Positions 22,777 to 33,542 of a stretch of DNA of 64,000 nt are shown piece by piece. The position numbers and the translations under genes were made by a program. Origin of the DNA: Romanomermis culicivorax (Eukaryota; Nematoda; Enoplea; Mermithida; Mermithidae). The stretch lies in assembly GCA_963922205.1 (NCBI GenBank), contig CAWUHX010000272.1, forward strand, positions 186,001 to 250,000, read 5' to 3'. Below the pieces are notes generated by a model. The model did not search any database and was not told the origin of the DNA. It saw only the letters and a list, made by a program, of their open reading frames with translations. Each line of letters begins with the position of its first letter. Within the stretch, counting starts at the first letter, position 1.

Positions 22777-22824
22777 CAATAATCGTATGGCACATTCTAC
22801 AGAGAATCTGCCATACGATTATTG
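22777..22824. repeat. Near-perfect 22-bp hairpin
   Basis: CAATAATCGTATGGCA (22777-22792) pairs perfectly with TGCCATACGATTATTG (22809-22824). Inside, ATTCT and AGAAT continue the stem after one C-C mismatch, leaving a 4-base loop ACAG. Confidence 0.8.
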
Positions 22825-24820
22825 TAGAATACAATCCAGATAATTTGGGGAGATTATGGTTAAATTGATGTAAAACAATAGTGCCTGCACATCATATTGT
22901 GTGTTTATACCGCAATGAGTAACACATTCAAATAAAATGTTAACTGTAACTTTTATTGTGTACTTCTGATGTAGTGTAAAATATGTAAAATAGTGAATAA
23001 AATTAATATTTTTTGCATGAAAGGTCTAATTTTTCTGTTTTCGATCGGGCGTCTAAAAATTAGGCAAGCAATAAAGAATTAGGATGGCTTCTTCGAACAG
23101 CAAGAACCTTTTCCCCATGCTGATGTGATGACGTTTCAATCATTTTCGATATGAAAAAGGTTATGTTCACGAAAGCCTAAAATTCTAAAGGACCAAACGA
23201 TTTAGTGAAAAGAATGGGGAAAAATCATGATTTTCGTTAAATATGTGAAAAAACAATACAAAGTCAAAAATCCATTAATAACATGCTGATGTTTAAGCAT
23301 AAGCTAGGCAGACATTTTCAACCTGCACAACAGAAATGATATCAAGAATCATAAATTATTAAAAATTCGGCGCAAAGCGCAGGAAAATTTTTAGTACATA
23401 TTCTAAAGCACATAAAAATGCATCTAGGACAGGAAGCTCCTTAACCTAAAGCGTCGTTTGGCTTTTAAAAGCTATTTTGGCTTGTGACGCTAAATTTTTG
23501 GGAGCAAATCAAAATTTTTAGGAGCCATAGCCCCTAATTGGCCTAAAAAACCTTGCCCAATACAGATGTTTCAATCATTTCCCAAATGAAAGAAAAAACT
23601 TATGTTCAGAAAATTCAAAAATTTTCAAAGATCAAAAAATCATTTTGTGGAAAAACTCTTAATTTTCTTCGGATACAAAAAAACGACATCGGATATCACT
23701 GATTAAACAATGAGATGGGACATTCTATCGGTTAAGTGGCAAGTAGAAAAGACACGCTAACGTTTTTGCCTGTCTCTTTTTTTTGTCCCGAACATGATTA
23801 TCATAACAGAAAAAATTTTTGGAGTTCAAGACTGAACAGACGTTTTTGGTAAACTTTAGAAGGTCAAGGCTGTTGTTCACCATGCGCGGCCGTAAACATA
23901 TCTACACATGTACTCCATAATTAACGTTCAACAGTTTCTTTGAATTTAATTATCTCATATCTTCTCTAATCGTTAACAGTCAGTATCATGCCGGAAATGG
24001 ATATGTTCATTAATGTTCACAATTCTTGGCATTCTTTCTACTGAGCGATTAGAAAATATCGTTCTAGCTTAAGCATATGGCTTCTAAACATCAAAGTTTT
24101 GTTTTACGGCGCATATGACAAAAACCAAGATTTTTCTCGATTATTCTCCCAAAATCATTAGTGATCCTCGAAAGATTTTGGCTTTCGTGAACAGTTTTTG
24201 GATTTAAAAAATGTCGAAAACATTTTTAGCATAGAACAATAGCCTTCTCGCCGGTTGAAGAATTCTATATTTGATTGATTGCCTAATTTTTGGAATTTGT
24301 AGTTATCCCGACTAAAATTCATTGAATTCACTAAAAATTTAGATCTCTATCTAGTTATGAGATAATAATAATCCATCAGGTCGAAAATAATACGTCGTGA
24401 ATATAAAGAATAATTCACTGGAGAAATTTGCGAATTAAGTTACACGTCTAAATCAGATCTACCCTTTCAAGTCTATTAGATACCAATTTTGCACTACTAG
24501 AAAGAGAATTCCAAGCGCCGACTACAGAATTCATATTTCAACAGACGATGGCCATATTTGCTAGCGATGTGCTCCGAATATCCGCACGGATATTTTGAAA
24601 AACAGATATCCAGATGAGAAAAAATATCCCGAATATATCCATCCGGATGTTGCAGTTTTAGAATATAACAACCATCGTTTCTTACCTCAAATGGGTCTTT
24701 TGAGGGAAAAAATTTGAAAATGAGGAAAAAAATTGGGGATAACTAAAGTTTACGGTATTTTCTCATTTTTCATTAAAAATCGTCGTGGGGGTTTTCCATG
24801 ATGCTGGGCACGATGCTGAA
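22825..24820. other. Intergenic AT-rich sequence with decayed hAT pieces
   Basis: No gene seen. Recognisable bits are a hairpin GGCGCAAAGCGC (about 23369), a cluster of CTAAATTTTT, GGAGCC and GGCCTAA motifs at 23490-23560 like an element end, and ATCCGGATG/GGATATCC repeats at 24575-24650. Confidence 0.45.
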
Positions 24821-24821
24821 C

Positions 24822-25205
24822 TAGAAATAAGTGGCGCTCATTAACTCCAGTGGTCAAAAAGTCGAAAAAACACAAATTTTGCAAATGAGCAAAAGTAGGC
24901 AATTAAGCCTAAACCAAGGCTTAAACCTAAACCTATGCCTGAACCTAGGCCTTAGCCTGAACTTGAGCCTAAGCCTCAACCTAAGCCTGAACAAAAGGCA
25001 AAGAGTGAACCTAAGCCTAAGCCTAAAACCTGAGCCTGAATTTAAACCTATGCCTAAACCTAAGCCTGAGCGTGAACCAAAGCCCAAGCGTGAACCTAAG
25101 CCTGAACCTAAGCCTAATCCTAAGCGTGAACCTAAGCCTAGGCCTGAACCTGATGTTTTTTTCGACTTTTTGACCAATGGAGTTCATGAGCGCCACTTAT
25201 TTCGA
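24822..25205. repeat. Inverted repeat enclosing degenerate (GCCTAA)n hexamer array
   Basis: Arms AAATAAGTGGCGCTCATTAA (from 24827) and the reverse ATGAGCGCCACTTATTTCGA (about 25187-25206), with flanking GTCAAAAAGTCGAAAAAA, enclose about 260 bases of variants of GCCTAA and GCCTGA (24897-25155). The complement is TTAGGC-like, the telomere unit of many nematodes, but it is diverged. Because six is a multiple of three, long Lys-Pro-Glu frames run through both strands (24831-25277 plus); these are repeat artefacts. Confidence 0.75.
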
Positions 25206-25279
25206 GTTCAGTACCGTTTCGAGCATAATGGAAGACCCAAATCAAGTTTTTCGCGAAAAATAAGAAAAAAACGATAAAA

Positions 25280-26225
25280 AAACTCCACAATATCATTACA
25301 ATAAAACAATAAAAACATAAATTTTCCCCTTTATTTATCCCCCACCCATGAATCGGTGCCCGGTGCTTGTCGCAATCCAAACTAAAGTTTTCCTGATGTT
25401 TCAGGCCTCCCTCGACACACTTGAAAAATTTTGGGAAATTCAAAACCAAAAAGATGCGCTTTCGTGCACCTTAAAAGGTCAAAATCTCAAAATTTTCCGC
25501 CGCTCCGCGCTGGTCTAGGGTACCTATAATAATCATTTTTTCATCAGGCGCGGCCGTTAGCACATCTACTTACACTTACTAATTAATTCTAGAGTTTATA
25601 TCAATCAAGTTGGCCTGTCTGATTTTCTAATCGTTAACAGTCAGTATTTCGTCAAAAGAAAAACAATTTTTCATCAGTTCTCTCAATTTTTTCCCTCGAT
25701 GCTTAGAACTTTTCGAACATTTTAAACATGTGGGTTTATTGAAAATGGAAATTGAGGACATCATTTTAGACTGTGATTTTAGAACTTCTGTCCGGGAATA
25801 TCCATTGAAGAGATAGATTTATTTTCCAGCGTTTTAGAATATATAAACTCGAAAATTTTTCCGGCGCTTCGCGGCGGAATGCGAAAAAAATTACACTAAA
25901 AAAAATTACAAAAAAATTACAAAAAATTACTCAGTCTAATTTTGATTCATTTCCCAACGTTGTGAAGGTTTATTTTCTAGCGTTCTAGAAAGTGAAAACC
26001 CAAAAAGTTTTCCGGCGCCCCGCGCCGGATTAAGACATAAGAATTAAATAAAATTGGACAACTCCCAATCGAAACGAGAATAATATTAATAGCGGATAAA
26101 TTCATGACAACTCTGCCGTTAAAATGCTTTCTATGCTCTTGTAGAACAATTATAATCCTTCATCAGCTCTATTTTGACTAACCTAACAAGAATTTTCTCA
26201 ATTTTTTCCTCATTTTTGCAGGTTT
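25280..26225. other. Intergenic, eroded repeats with GCGC hairpins
   Basis: No gene. Three copies of a TTTTCCGGCGC-N-GCGCCGG-like hairpin occur at about 25495, 25858 and 26008, the last with loop CCC. They probably mark interiors of decayed hAT-type elements. Confidence 0.5.
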
Positions 26226-26229
26226 CTGC

Positions 26230-27312
26230 AGGGTTGGCAAAAACCAAACTTTTGAAATTTCGACTTTTTGGTTTTTTAATAATTTTTTTGGTTTTTCTAT
26301 GGTTTTTTCTGGTTTAATTCTTTAGAATGTCTGGTACATCAAAATAACTATGTAAAAAACTGCTGGAAGCTCCCTGTATCATCTAAGACTAGTTAGGGAG
26401 CCTTGAAATGGCAGCTAGAAGTATTAATCTTATCGAAAGTGTCATTATTTTATGCTTTAGGAAATCCCTATTATAGCAATAGAAATACAGTAATAGTGGG
26501 CACATAAAAAAGGAACCATGAGTTGAAATGACACAATACCGTTTTCGATAAGAGGGTTTTAAATTGATAGATTATTACATATGCTATTAATATTACAAAC
26601 TGCAGTTGAAGGTCACACATAGACATTTCAGATGCTTTGCTTTTCAAACCTGTCTGCGAGCTATAACTACAGCAAGTAGGTCTATATATACTATTCTCGC
26701 TTGCATGTTAGATACATTTTTTTGTACGATTTTTTCTACTTAGTAGCGACCTCTGGTCACATAAAAATGAGCCGCTCAAAAGCTCTTCTCTCTGTTAACC
26801 TACAGTATGCTTAACTGATCTGTATAAAATTTTATTAATGTTGTCTCATCTCATTTATATTTTGAAATTTCGAGCTAAGAAAATCAAAAAGCTTACCGTA
26901 ACAATAAATTCAGCATATTAAACTCAATCATATTTTACAACATTTTGATGATGATATGGATCAATGGATGTCACCTCGTATGGTCGAAGTACACTCCACG
27001 AAACTTTTTTGTGAGCATATAATAGCAAAGTTGACTTATGTACTAAATGTGTGCTTGCAAGATGGATACAAAGGATATCGATTGATTTATATTACATCTT
27101 TTAGTACGAAATGTATCATAAAAGTACGATTTTTTTCTACTTTCTAGTGAAGTCAATTCAACTAAATTATTTTGTTGATTTAGATAGACACGAATACATG
27201 GCTAGAAGATCGACTAATGTGAAAAAACAGTTTCGATATGATTTTGGAAAAAAAAACAAAAAACCAGAGATTTTGAAATTTTTTGGTTTTCTTCCAAACG
27301 AAGTTGTTAGTT
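26230..27312. mobile_element. hAT-type element, GGGTTGGCAA end, TTGGTTTTT motif (right end lost)
   Basis: Begins GCAGGGTTGGCAAAAACC with repeated TTTTTTGGTTTTTC. The part 26990-27312 is a reverse copy of 29648-29985, including GATACAAAGGATATCGATTG and TTTTGTTGATTTAGATAGAC. The complementary outer end TTGCCAACCCTG is not found here. Non-coding. Confidence 0.65.
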
Positions 27313-27834
27313 GAAATAATATCAAGGGTCTGAAATGTAAAAACAAAAAATTTATGAAAAAACGAAAATTATAAAATCGCGATATCTCGAGTATTTTCTC
27401 AATTTGGGTGAAAAGAAAAACATATTCGTGATCAGCAGCATCGAATTACCCTTATGCGGTGATTTTTGAAAATGTTTTGAAAACTAATTTTTGTACCACC
27501 TATGCTGTATAAGTGCCGAAAAAATTTAAGGTCCGGTTCTCATTTCTCAACGTTGTGAAAGTTCATTTTCCATTTTTTCCAGTGTTTCCGGTGTGAAAGT
27601 TCATTTTCCATTTTCCATTCTGTATAAGTGCCGAAAAAATTTAGGGTCCGGTTCTCATTTCTCAACGTTGTGAAAGTTCATTTTCCAGTGTTTTTTCCAG
27701 AAAGTTCATTTTCCAGTGTTTTCCATTTTCCATTTCCAAAATCCGAAAATTTTTCCGGCACGAATAAATGACGTTGAATAATTCTATTCGGAACGACAGG
27801 AATGTTAAAAGCGAATAAATTCCTGACAACTCTA
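27313..27834. repeat. Locally duplicated AT-rich sequence
   Basis: The block around CCGAAAAAATTTAAGGTCCGG with CTCATTTCTCAACGTTGTGA (27512-27560) recurs at 27629-27680, and GTTCATTTTCCA is iterated five or six times. No gene. Confidence 0.6.
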
Positions 27835-28643
27835 TAGTGTTTTTTTGTGATAAAACATGGTTTTTGGCACAAAAAAATTTGGAATGGCACAAAAAAATTT
27901 GGGCGTTTATGCCAATTGGCACAAAATTTATGGCTGTTTAAACATTAAATTTCCTTGATTCTCAGACGATTTAGAGGCCGAAAACGCAAAAAATTTTCGG
28001 CGCTTCGCGCCGAGCCAATTAATATTATCTACTCGTATTTGACCCGAGCGCGAAAAAATTGTCATCGAACAGTGTATCAGCATCGTTGCAGCAAAGTTTA
28101 TAGGCTGTCAATGAAAAATGAATGGAAATAAATTCTGAATATTCTCTGTTCATTATTCAGTCACATTCGGTTCGGATTGAAAACTGAAATTCTTACTTTT
28201 TGTGCTTGATTCTTTCAAATAGAAAATTCGATATCGTTGGTAATGGTACATTGTTCCGACCGAAAATTTACACAATTTTTGACTTTATTTTCACTAGTCT
28301 CTTTACATTGTTCTTAAATAGAATGAGATTCGTGGTCGAAAATTGAATCAATTTGAACTTCCTGAACAATTCTAGAGTTATTTAAATCTCCTCAGCATTC
28401 CATTTCTTTTCGAGTCGTCGTGAACTACGCACAATTTTTTCTTACCTCACTGACGTGGTTGGGCACGATTGTTACAAAAAATTAATGCGTTTAACGTTAA
28501 CATTTAATCAAAATTTTGGCCTAAGATCTTTCCGCAGTTTTCAGTATGTTTCTGGTAGAAAAAAATTTTTTGTGCCATTGGCACAAATTTTTCTGGCCTC
28601 TTGTGCCAATTGGCACAAATGTTCGTGCACAAAAAAAACGCTG
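27835..28643. mobile_element. hAT-type non-autonomous element, GTGCCAATTGGCAC motif
   Basis: Left end TAGTGTTTTTTTGTG and right end CACAAAAAAAACGCTG are near-matching inverted repeats. Identical 8-bp flanks CAACTCTA lie at 27827-27834 and 28644-28651. Both inner ends repeat the palindrome GTGCCAATTGGCAC. The interior carries the hairpin TCGGCGCTTCGCGCCGA (about 27995), shared with the 17756-20839 element. 809 bp, no transposase. Confidence 0.9.
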
Positions 28644-28827
28644 CAACTCTATCGTTAATATGCGTTCCCTGCTCATGTAGAACACCAATTCTTCATCAGC
28701 TCATCTTGGCTAACCTAACCAGGATTTTCTCAATTTTTCCTCATTTTTTCAGGTTACCGACTCCAAAACCATCAAAAAGCTTAGGTATAATTCTCCTTAA
28801 ATGCATACAAAAGCATCCGTACCCACC

Positions 28828-28890
28828 ATACCTGTACGTACTTGGGGGTTGGGGGGGGACCCCCCCAACTTGGCGAACCATGTACCCACA
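28828..28890. mobile_element. MITE-like repeat, CATACCTGTA family (left fragment)
   Basis: CATACCTGTACGTACTTGGGG followed by matching G- and C-runs and CCCAACTTGGCGAACCATGT, then the similarity stops. Truncated copy. Confidence 0.7.
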
Positions 28891-28899
28891 TTAATTATA

Positions 28900-29440
28900 A
28901 ACGTTTTTAAGAATTCCGAAAATTTTTCGAGTAATAAATTTGGAGTAAATAAATTTTGTATTCGGTTCTCAATCATGGGGGAATGGAATAAACCTTACTT
29001 CGAGGAAAAACGGTGGATGAAAGGCAGTGTGGATACATGAATTTATTGAACAGTAAAATAATACAGTAAAAAAATACAGTTAACTTATCACGCGATAGTT
29101 ACTCTTGAGAGTCACATTGTGATAAGGAACCTGAACAGTCAGCAATGCAAAATGCCGAGGTCTAGCGAGTGTGACGATATTGATCGAGAATTATCGGGCG
29201 AACAGCAAGTCATACAGTTAAGACTTTCAGACTCAATCTCAATTAGAGCTTACTGTACTGATTTTGACGAAACGGCTGTTTTGAGCACCATCAATGTGCG
29301 CGCGCACCGCAAGCTGGTGTTTGTGCGCAGGCCAGGTTGCAAAGATCACTGATAGAATAAATTTAGTCGCTCACTTTAAAGTTGGCTAATTCTCGTAATT
29401 TTGCAGAGATCCTATAAAAAGCTAGTTTTCTTGATTTTTT
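28900..29440. other. Unassigned stretch with short plus-strand frame
   Basis: A 77-codon frame (29119-29352) contains SECDDIDRELSGEQQVIQLR. I recognise no domain and no splice-supported extension. Could be a chance frame or an unrecognised exon. Confidence 0.3.
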
Positions 29441-29445
29441 AAAGG

Positions 29446-29560
29446 GACGCAAAACCAGCGTTTTTTTGTGCACACTGCACGTACATTTGTGCCAATTGGC
29501 ACAAGGCCAGATAATATTTTCCAATAGCACAAAAAAAATTTTCTGCTAGAAACATACTGG
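29446..29560. mobile_element. Solo end of a CAGCGTTTTTTT element with GTGCCAATTGGCAC
   Basis: CAGCGTTTTTTTGTGCAC, then TTGTGCCAATTGGCACAAGG and GCTAGAAACATACTGGGC match the reversed right part of 27835-28643 (about 28545-28643). The other end was not found. Confidence 0.7.
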
Positions 29561-29647
29561 GCTTAAAGTTTAATGAAAAGTTAATCAACGCCGTTTAATG
29601 TAATTTTTTGTAAAAACGTGCTCAAACTATTTTTCAGCTAACCATGT

Positions 29648-30012
29648 CAGCAGGGTTGGCAAGGCTTTGGTTATTTGGTTTTTTTGGTTTTTTAAAAAAA
29701 CCAAAAAATTGGAAAATCTCTGGTTTTTTGGTTTTTTTTCCAAAATCATTGGGAAAGTGTTTTTTCACATTAGTCGATCTTCTAGGCATGTATTGGTGTC
29801 TGTCTAAATCAACAAAACTATTAATTGAGTTGAATTGACTTCACTACAAAGTAGAAAAAAGTCGTATTTTTATGATACATTTCGTACTCAAAAGATGTAA
29901 TATAAATCAATCGATATCCTTTGTATCCATCTTGCAACTACACATTTAGTACATGAGTCAACCTTGCTATAATTTGCTCACAAAATAATATGCTCACATA
30001 ATACTTGCACTC
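29648..30012. mobile_element. hAT-type end, GCAGGGTTGGCAA, interrupted
   Basis: Starts GCAGGGTTGGCAAGG with TTTTTTGGTTTTTT repeats. Continues as the reverse of 26990-27312. It is cut at 30020 by the insertion of the hAT at 30021-31525. The two copies sit in inverted orientation 2.3 kb apart. Confidence 0.65.
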
Positions 30013-30401
30013 TGCATGCACAGGGTTGGCAAAAACCCAGTTTTTGAAATCTTCATTTTTGGGTTTTTGGGTTTTTTGGTGGGTTTTTCTGGGTTTTTGG
30101 TGGGTTTTTCTAGGGTTTTTGTTCCAATTTTGTACTAATGAATGATCATTTTACTTAAAATATATATGAGAATGTTATTTTTAACGTATAAAGTGTATTA
30201 AATTGCTGAACAGTGTTCAAGACTGACTATACATTTGGTTGTAACATATTTACACAAGTCACGCAACTGCACATTGCACAACGATTTTGTCGATTTGGCT
30301 CATTAAAACGATTGGCTGTTTATTGAATTTTTTATTGCATGATCTAACCACTAAAAATTGAAATGTCACTTTAAAAAATTGAAAATTACGGAAATCAAAT
30401 T

Positions 30402-30644
30402 TCACGCTTCGGCTTCGCTCACTTCATCAGATTCACAGTCACGGGAACTTTCTAGCAGCCCAAAGTTTGTCTTAACGAATACCAGTTTGCGCACTGTTTC
30501 CGTCGACAATTGATTTCGCAGCTTGGAATGTATGAAGCCATAGCCAAAGGTAGAGAAGTTTCTTTCCGAAGATGCGGTAGAGACAACGAGCGAAAAAACC
30601 TCAATTAATTTTTTATACATGTAATACATTGAAACGAATAACAT
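30402..30644 (-). pseudogene. hAT transposase C-terminal dimerisation region
   Basis: The 80-residue frame contains EVFSLVVSTASSERNFSTFG, then IHSKLRNQLSTETVRKLVFV and KTN, the hallmark of the hAT C-terminal (Dimer_Tnp_hAT) domain. It ends in an acidic tail and TAA. The N-terminal and catalytic parts are missing, displaced by the MITE cluster upstream at 30707-31197. Not functional alone. Confidence 0.92.
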
Positions 30645-30706
30645 GTTATCTATGTACCTTCAGAGCGATTCGTTGCACCAGCGGCCAGTCAGCTCCATCT
30701 GTGAGC

Positions 30707-31197
30707 CATACCGGTACTTGGGGGGGGGGTTGGGGCATACCTGTACTTGGGGGGGGGGTTGGGGGGGGACCCCCCCCCCCCAACTCGGCCAACCCTATAC
30801 CCAAAATCATTTCCCCCCCCCCAACCCCCCCCCCCAGTTGGGAAAAAATTAAAAAAATTTGTCAAAAAGTGTATGTTTTTTGGCCTTTTTTGGGAAAAAT
30901 TTCGACTTTTTCCTACCCCCCCCCCCCCCCCCCCCCAAAATTTCGGATTTACCCCCCCCCCCCCCCCAACTGGTCGGAGGTCTTACAGGTATGGTTGGGG
31001 GGGACCCTCCCCCCCCAACTCGGCCAACCCTATACCCAAAATCATTTTCCCCCCCAACCCCCCCCCCCAGTTTGGAAAAAAAAATTTCCAAAAAAGTGTA
31101 TGTTTTTTGGGAAAAATTTCGACTTTTTCCTACCCCCCCCCCAAAATTATGGATTTACCCCCCCCCCCCCAACTGGTCGGAGGTCTTACAGGTATGC
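30707..31197. mobile_element. Chained CATACCTGTA-family MITEs with long C and G runs
   Basis: Unit starts CATACCGGTACTTGGGG (30707) and CATACCTGTACTTGGGG (about 30735), with ends CTTACAGGTATG at about 30983 and 31186. CAACTGGTCGGAGGTC precedes both ends. At least two complete units are joined, with homopolymer runs expanded. Proline- and glycine-rich frames (30629-31366 and others) are artefacts of these runs. Confidence 0.85.
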
Positions 31198-31680
31198 TGT
31201 GAGCCAATACTCAAGGACAGACTTTTTCTTTTTGACGAGCATCTGGTCTGGTAGCGAAATGAGTTATTTTGTTTTTGTAATTTTGCCTCAATCATGTATT
31301 ACGTCAATTCTTGATACACAGCACTTTTTTGGTCAGCTAGTTCTGGATTTGCCACAGGGAAATTAACGATGAAATCCTCAATCTCGTTCTGGATTTGCCA
31401 CAGGGAAATTAATGATGAAATCCTCATTTTAAAAGAATTAAGAAAAACCCAAAAACCCAAATTTTGTCAAAAAAATGCACCCAGAAAAACCCTAAAACCC
31501 AAAAACCCAGGTCTTGCCAACCCTGTGCATGCAGAATTCATAAATAAACATGCTATTTCGGTTGGGAAAAATCTCTAGGTTTAGTGTATGGATGAGTAAG
31601 TACAAATGCTACTACATAACTGCTAACAACCTAGTTGAATTATTTTCAAATCTGAATTTTTTAAATTAAAAAACAGTGAA

Positions 31681-31742
31681 TTGGGGGCCAATTCCTGGGG
31701 GCAAATTACCAGGGGCGAATTGCTGGGGGTGAATTGTCCGTA
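31681..31742. repeat. ~15-bp tandem array, TGGGGGCAAATTACC
   Basis: Four units such as TGGGGGCCAATTCC, TGGGGGCAAATTACC and TGGGGGTGAATTGTCC. The unit size matches the arrays at 12.0, 14.4 and 62.4 kb. No reverse partner seen nearby. Confidence 0.6.
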
Positions 31743-33542
31743 TCCCCACAACTACATAGTAATGTTGGAAAAAAGAAATTTTGGCGCACGGTTTTGGGCT
31801 TTGAAAAATCATTCCCGGCGATGCAAGGATTTCAAAAACGCGCATGAACCCTGAATTTTGACCTCTTTTGCCAAATAGAGAAAAGGTTTGATAAAAAAAC
31901 AGCGCTGTGCAACCAAATACTTCCCAAAGTTGTACATTGCGACCTGGCCTGTAAAAAAGCCTCTCCGCATTTTAGTTTAATTGTACTTTACATCCAATAG
32001 TCTCGAAAAGGAATGGCATCCGCTACGGATATGTATAAATGTTCTGCCGTGTTCGCAAGCGCTTTTAATCACACCGCATTAGAAACGTGAGTTCTGATAT
32101 GCCTATGCCTTAGATGTAATGTTCACTGTTTTCCCCCATGAAAATCACTGTTTTTCCACAATTGTGCAAAGATCCTTAAATTTTTTTTTCATGCATGAAA
32201 AATTTTTTAAAACGCATTTTTTCGCTCTTAAATGTTCACAGTTGCTATTCCCAGGCCTGTAGCCAGAAAGCTTTTTCGGGGGGCACCCATTTTTTCACTC
32301 AATTTACTGTAAAATCGGCATTTCCGATTTGACTTTTTCTTTAAGAAAAAACGAAACGTTTTCGCTTTTTTCACACTTGAAAAATTTCGGCGGATCATGG
32401 CCCCTAACCCTCCTGCTTGCAGGTACACCACTTGAGGACACCGTTTGTTCATCTGAAGAAATCTACATATATTCTTTCACGACAGGATTACAGAAGTCAT
32501 TTAATAATATCACGATGAAGTTTACTAGTTCTAGCCTGAATAATTTTCATCACGATTGTTTTTTGTTAATCTCTGCTGAATATTTTCAATTTTCTCGATG
32601 TTCTTGATTCGGGATATTGACGTAAATGCACAAAAATTCAATTTTCCCGTGTCGAATCCCCAAAAAATTTTCCCTCAAACAGCACGATTTGGGGAAGAAC
32701 AGTTGACAATATGTAGTGATATTCCGACTGAAATTTGGATCCCGGTCTGTAATGAAATAGTATCTGAATTTTGGGTCCTTTGCTTCTCCATGACGGCCAA
32801 CAGCGAAAGTTTTATCATCCTGAAGTCGAAAGCAATCATTAAAATCTAAAATCACATAGGCAACCAAAGCAGCCAATACACCAAGTCTCGAGATGAAACG
32901 AAAATATTGAACCTACTGAAAGCTTTCCTAAACCTTGAAATAGACCACAAAAGCTTCTAAGCGCACAGGTTCAGCTTCAACATTGCATTTTAAATTAGAA
33001 AAATGTTTTTATCTGCAGCTTTTCATCTCAAAACAAAAGAATCAATCGCGAAATTAGTGAGTCATATAAGAAAAAATATCCTAATAGCATCGTATTAATC
33101 ATTAGCTAACAATAGAGAAATTTTGATGTAATTTTCCATCTTGATTCCAATGTTTACGATTGCCGGAAGTCCAGTTTTTACAATCAAAGTTGTAACTATT
33201 ATTATTATTGTAGCTTTGTCCTATGAAGAATTGCAATGACGCGCAACTAAACTTTTGACATGTTAAGTTGGAGATCTATATCCCAGGAATGTGAATTTTC
33301 ACGAGGGATTATTGCTTACTGTAGTGACTAAAATATTACCACTGTTGTGATTACCACGGTGTCGCTTTTAATAATGCTCCAGAATGAAGCATAAATGTTA
33401 TGTGTTGGATTTTTCGGTGATAAGAAACTATACTCCGTAACTTTATACAAAGAAACTTGGGGATACCTGCGGAAGAGCCTGGAAGAGGATTGGGTTGAGC
33501 TAACCCTGGTAATTCGTGCAAGAAATTTTTCATTTATTTCAG
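31743..33542. other. Region upstream of ZC3HC1-like gene
   Basis: Holds a GGCCTGTAGCCAG repeat (32251-32420). Open frames at 32598-32849 (plus) and 32586-32876 (minus) overlap each other and match nothing I know. The first exon(s) and promoter of the ZC3HC1-like gene should lie here but could not be placed. Confidence 0.4.
32251..32420. mobile_element. GGCCTGTAGCCAG repeat (copy 3)
   Basis: Matches 7853-8010: AGGCCTGTAGCCAG, CCATTTTTTCACTCAATTTA, TTTGACTTTTTCTTTAAG and CACTTGAAAAATTTCGG. Probably a short non-autonomous element. Confidence 0.6.

Larger units (their letters stand above)
30021..31525 (-). mobile_element. hAT element, CAGGGTTGGCAA ends, GGGTTTTT motif
   Basis: Left end CAGGGTTGGCAAAAACCCAG and right end CTGGGT-containing TTGCCAACCCTG are inverted repeats. 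Perfect 8-bp flanks TGCATGCA lie at 30013-30020 and 31526-31533. Repeated GGGTTTTTGGG fills both inner ends. It encodes the last part of a hAT transposase on the minus strand (30402-30644). Chained CATACCTGTA MITEs (30707-31197) have replaced or interrupted the rest. Confidence 0.92.

Noticed and set aside
24831-25277. 148-codon Lys-Pro-Glu-rich ORF
   Set aside because: It is a translation of a degenerate hexamer array; the opposite strand is also open for the same reason.
30629-31366. 245-codon proline-rich ORF, longest in the window
   Set aside because: Caused by C-runs in chained MITEs; several other frames over the same bases are equally open.
32586-32876. Overlapping ORFs on both strands upstream of the ZC3HC1-like gene
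   Set aside because: No family match, no splice-phase link to the gene, and the two frames overlap.
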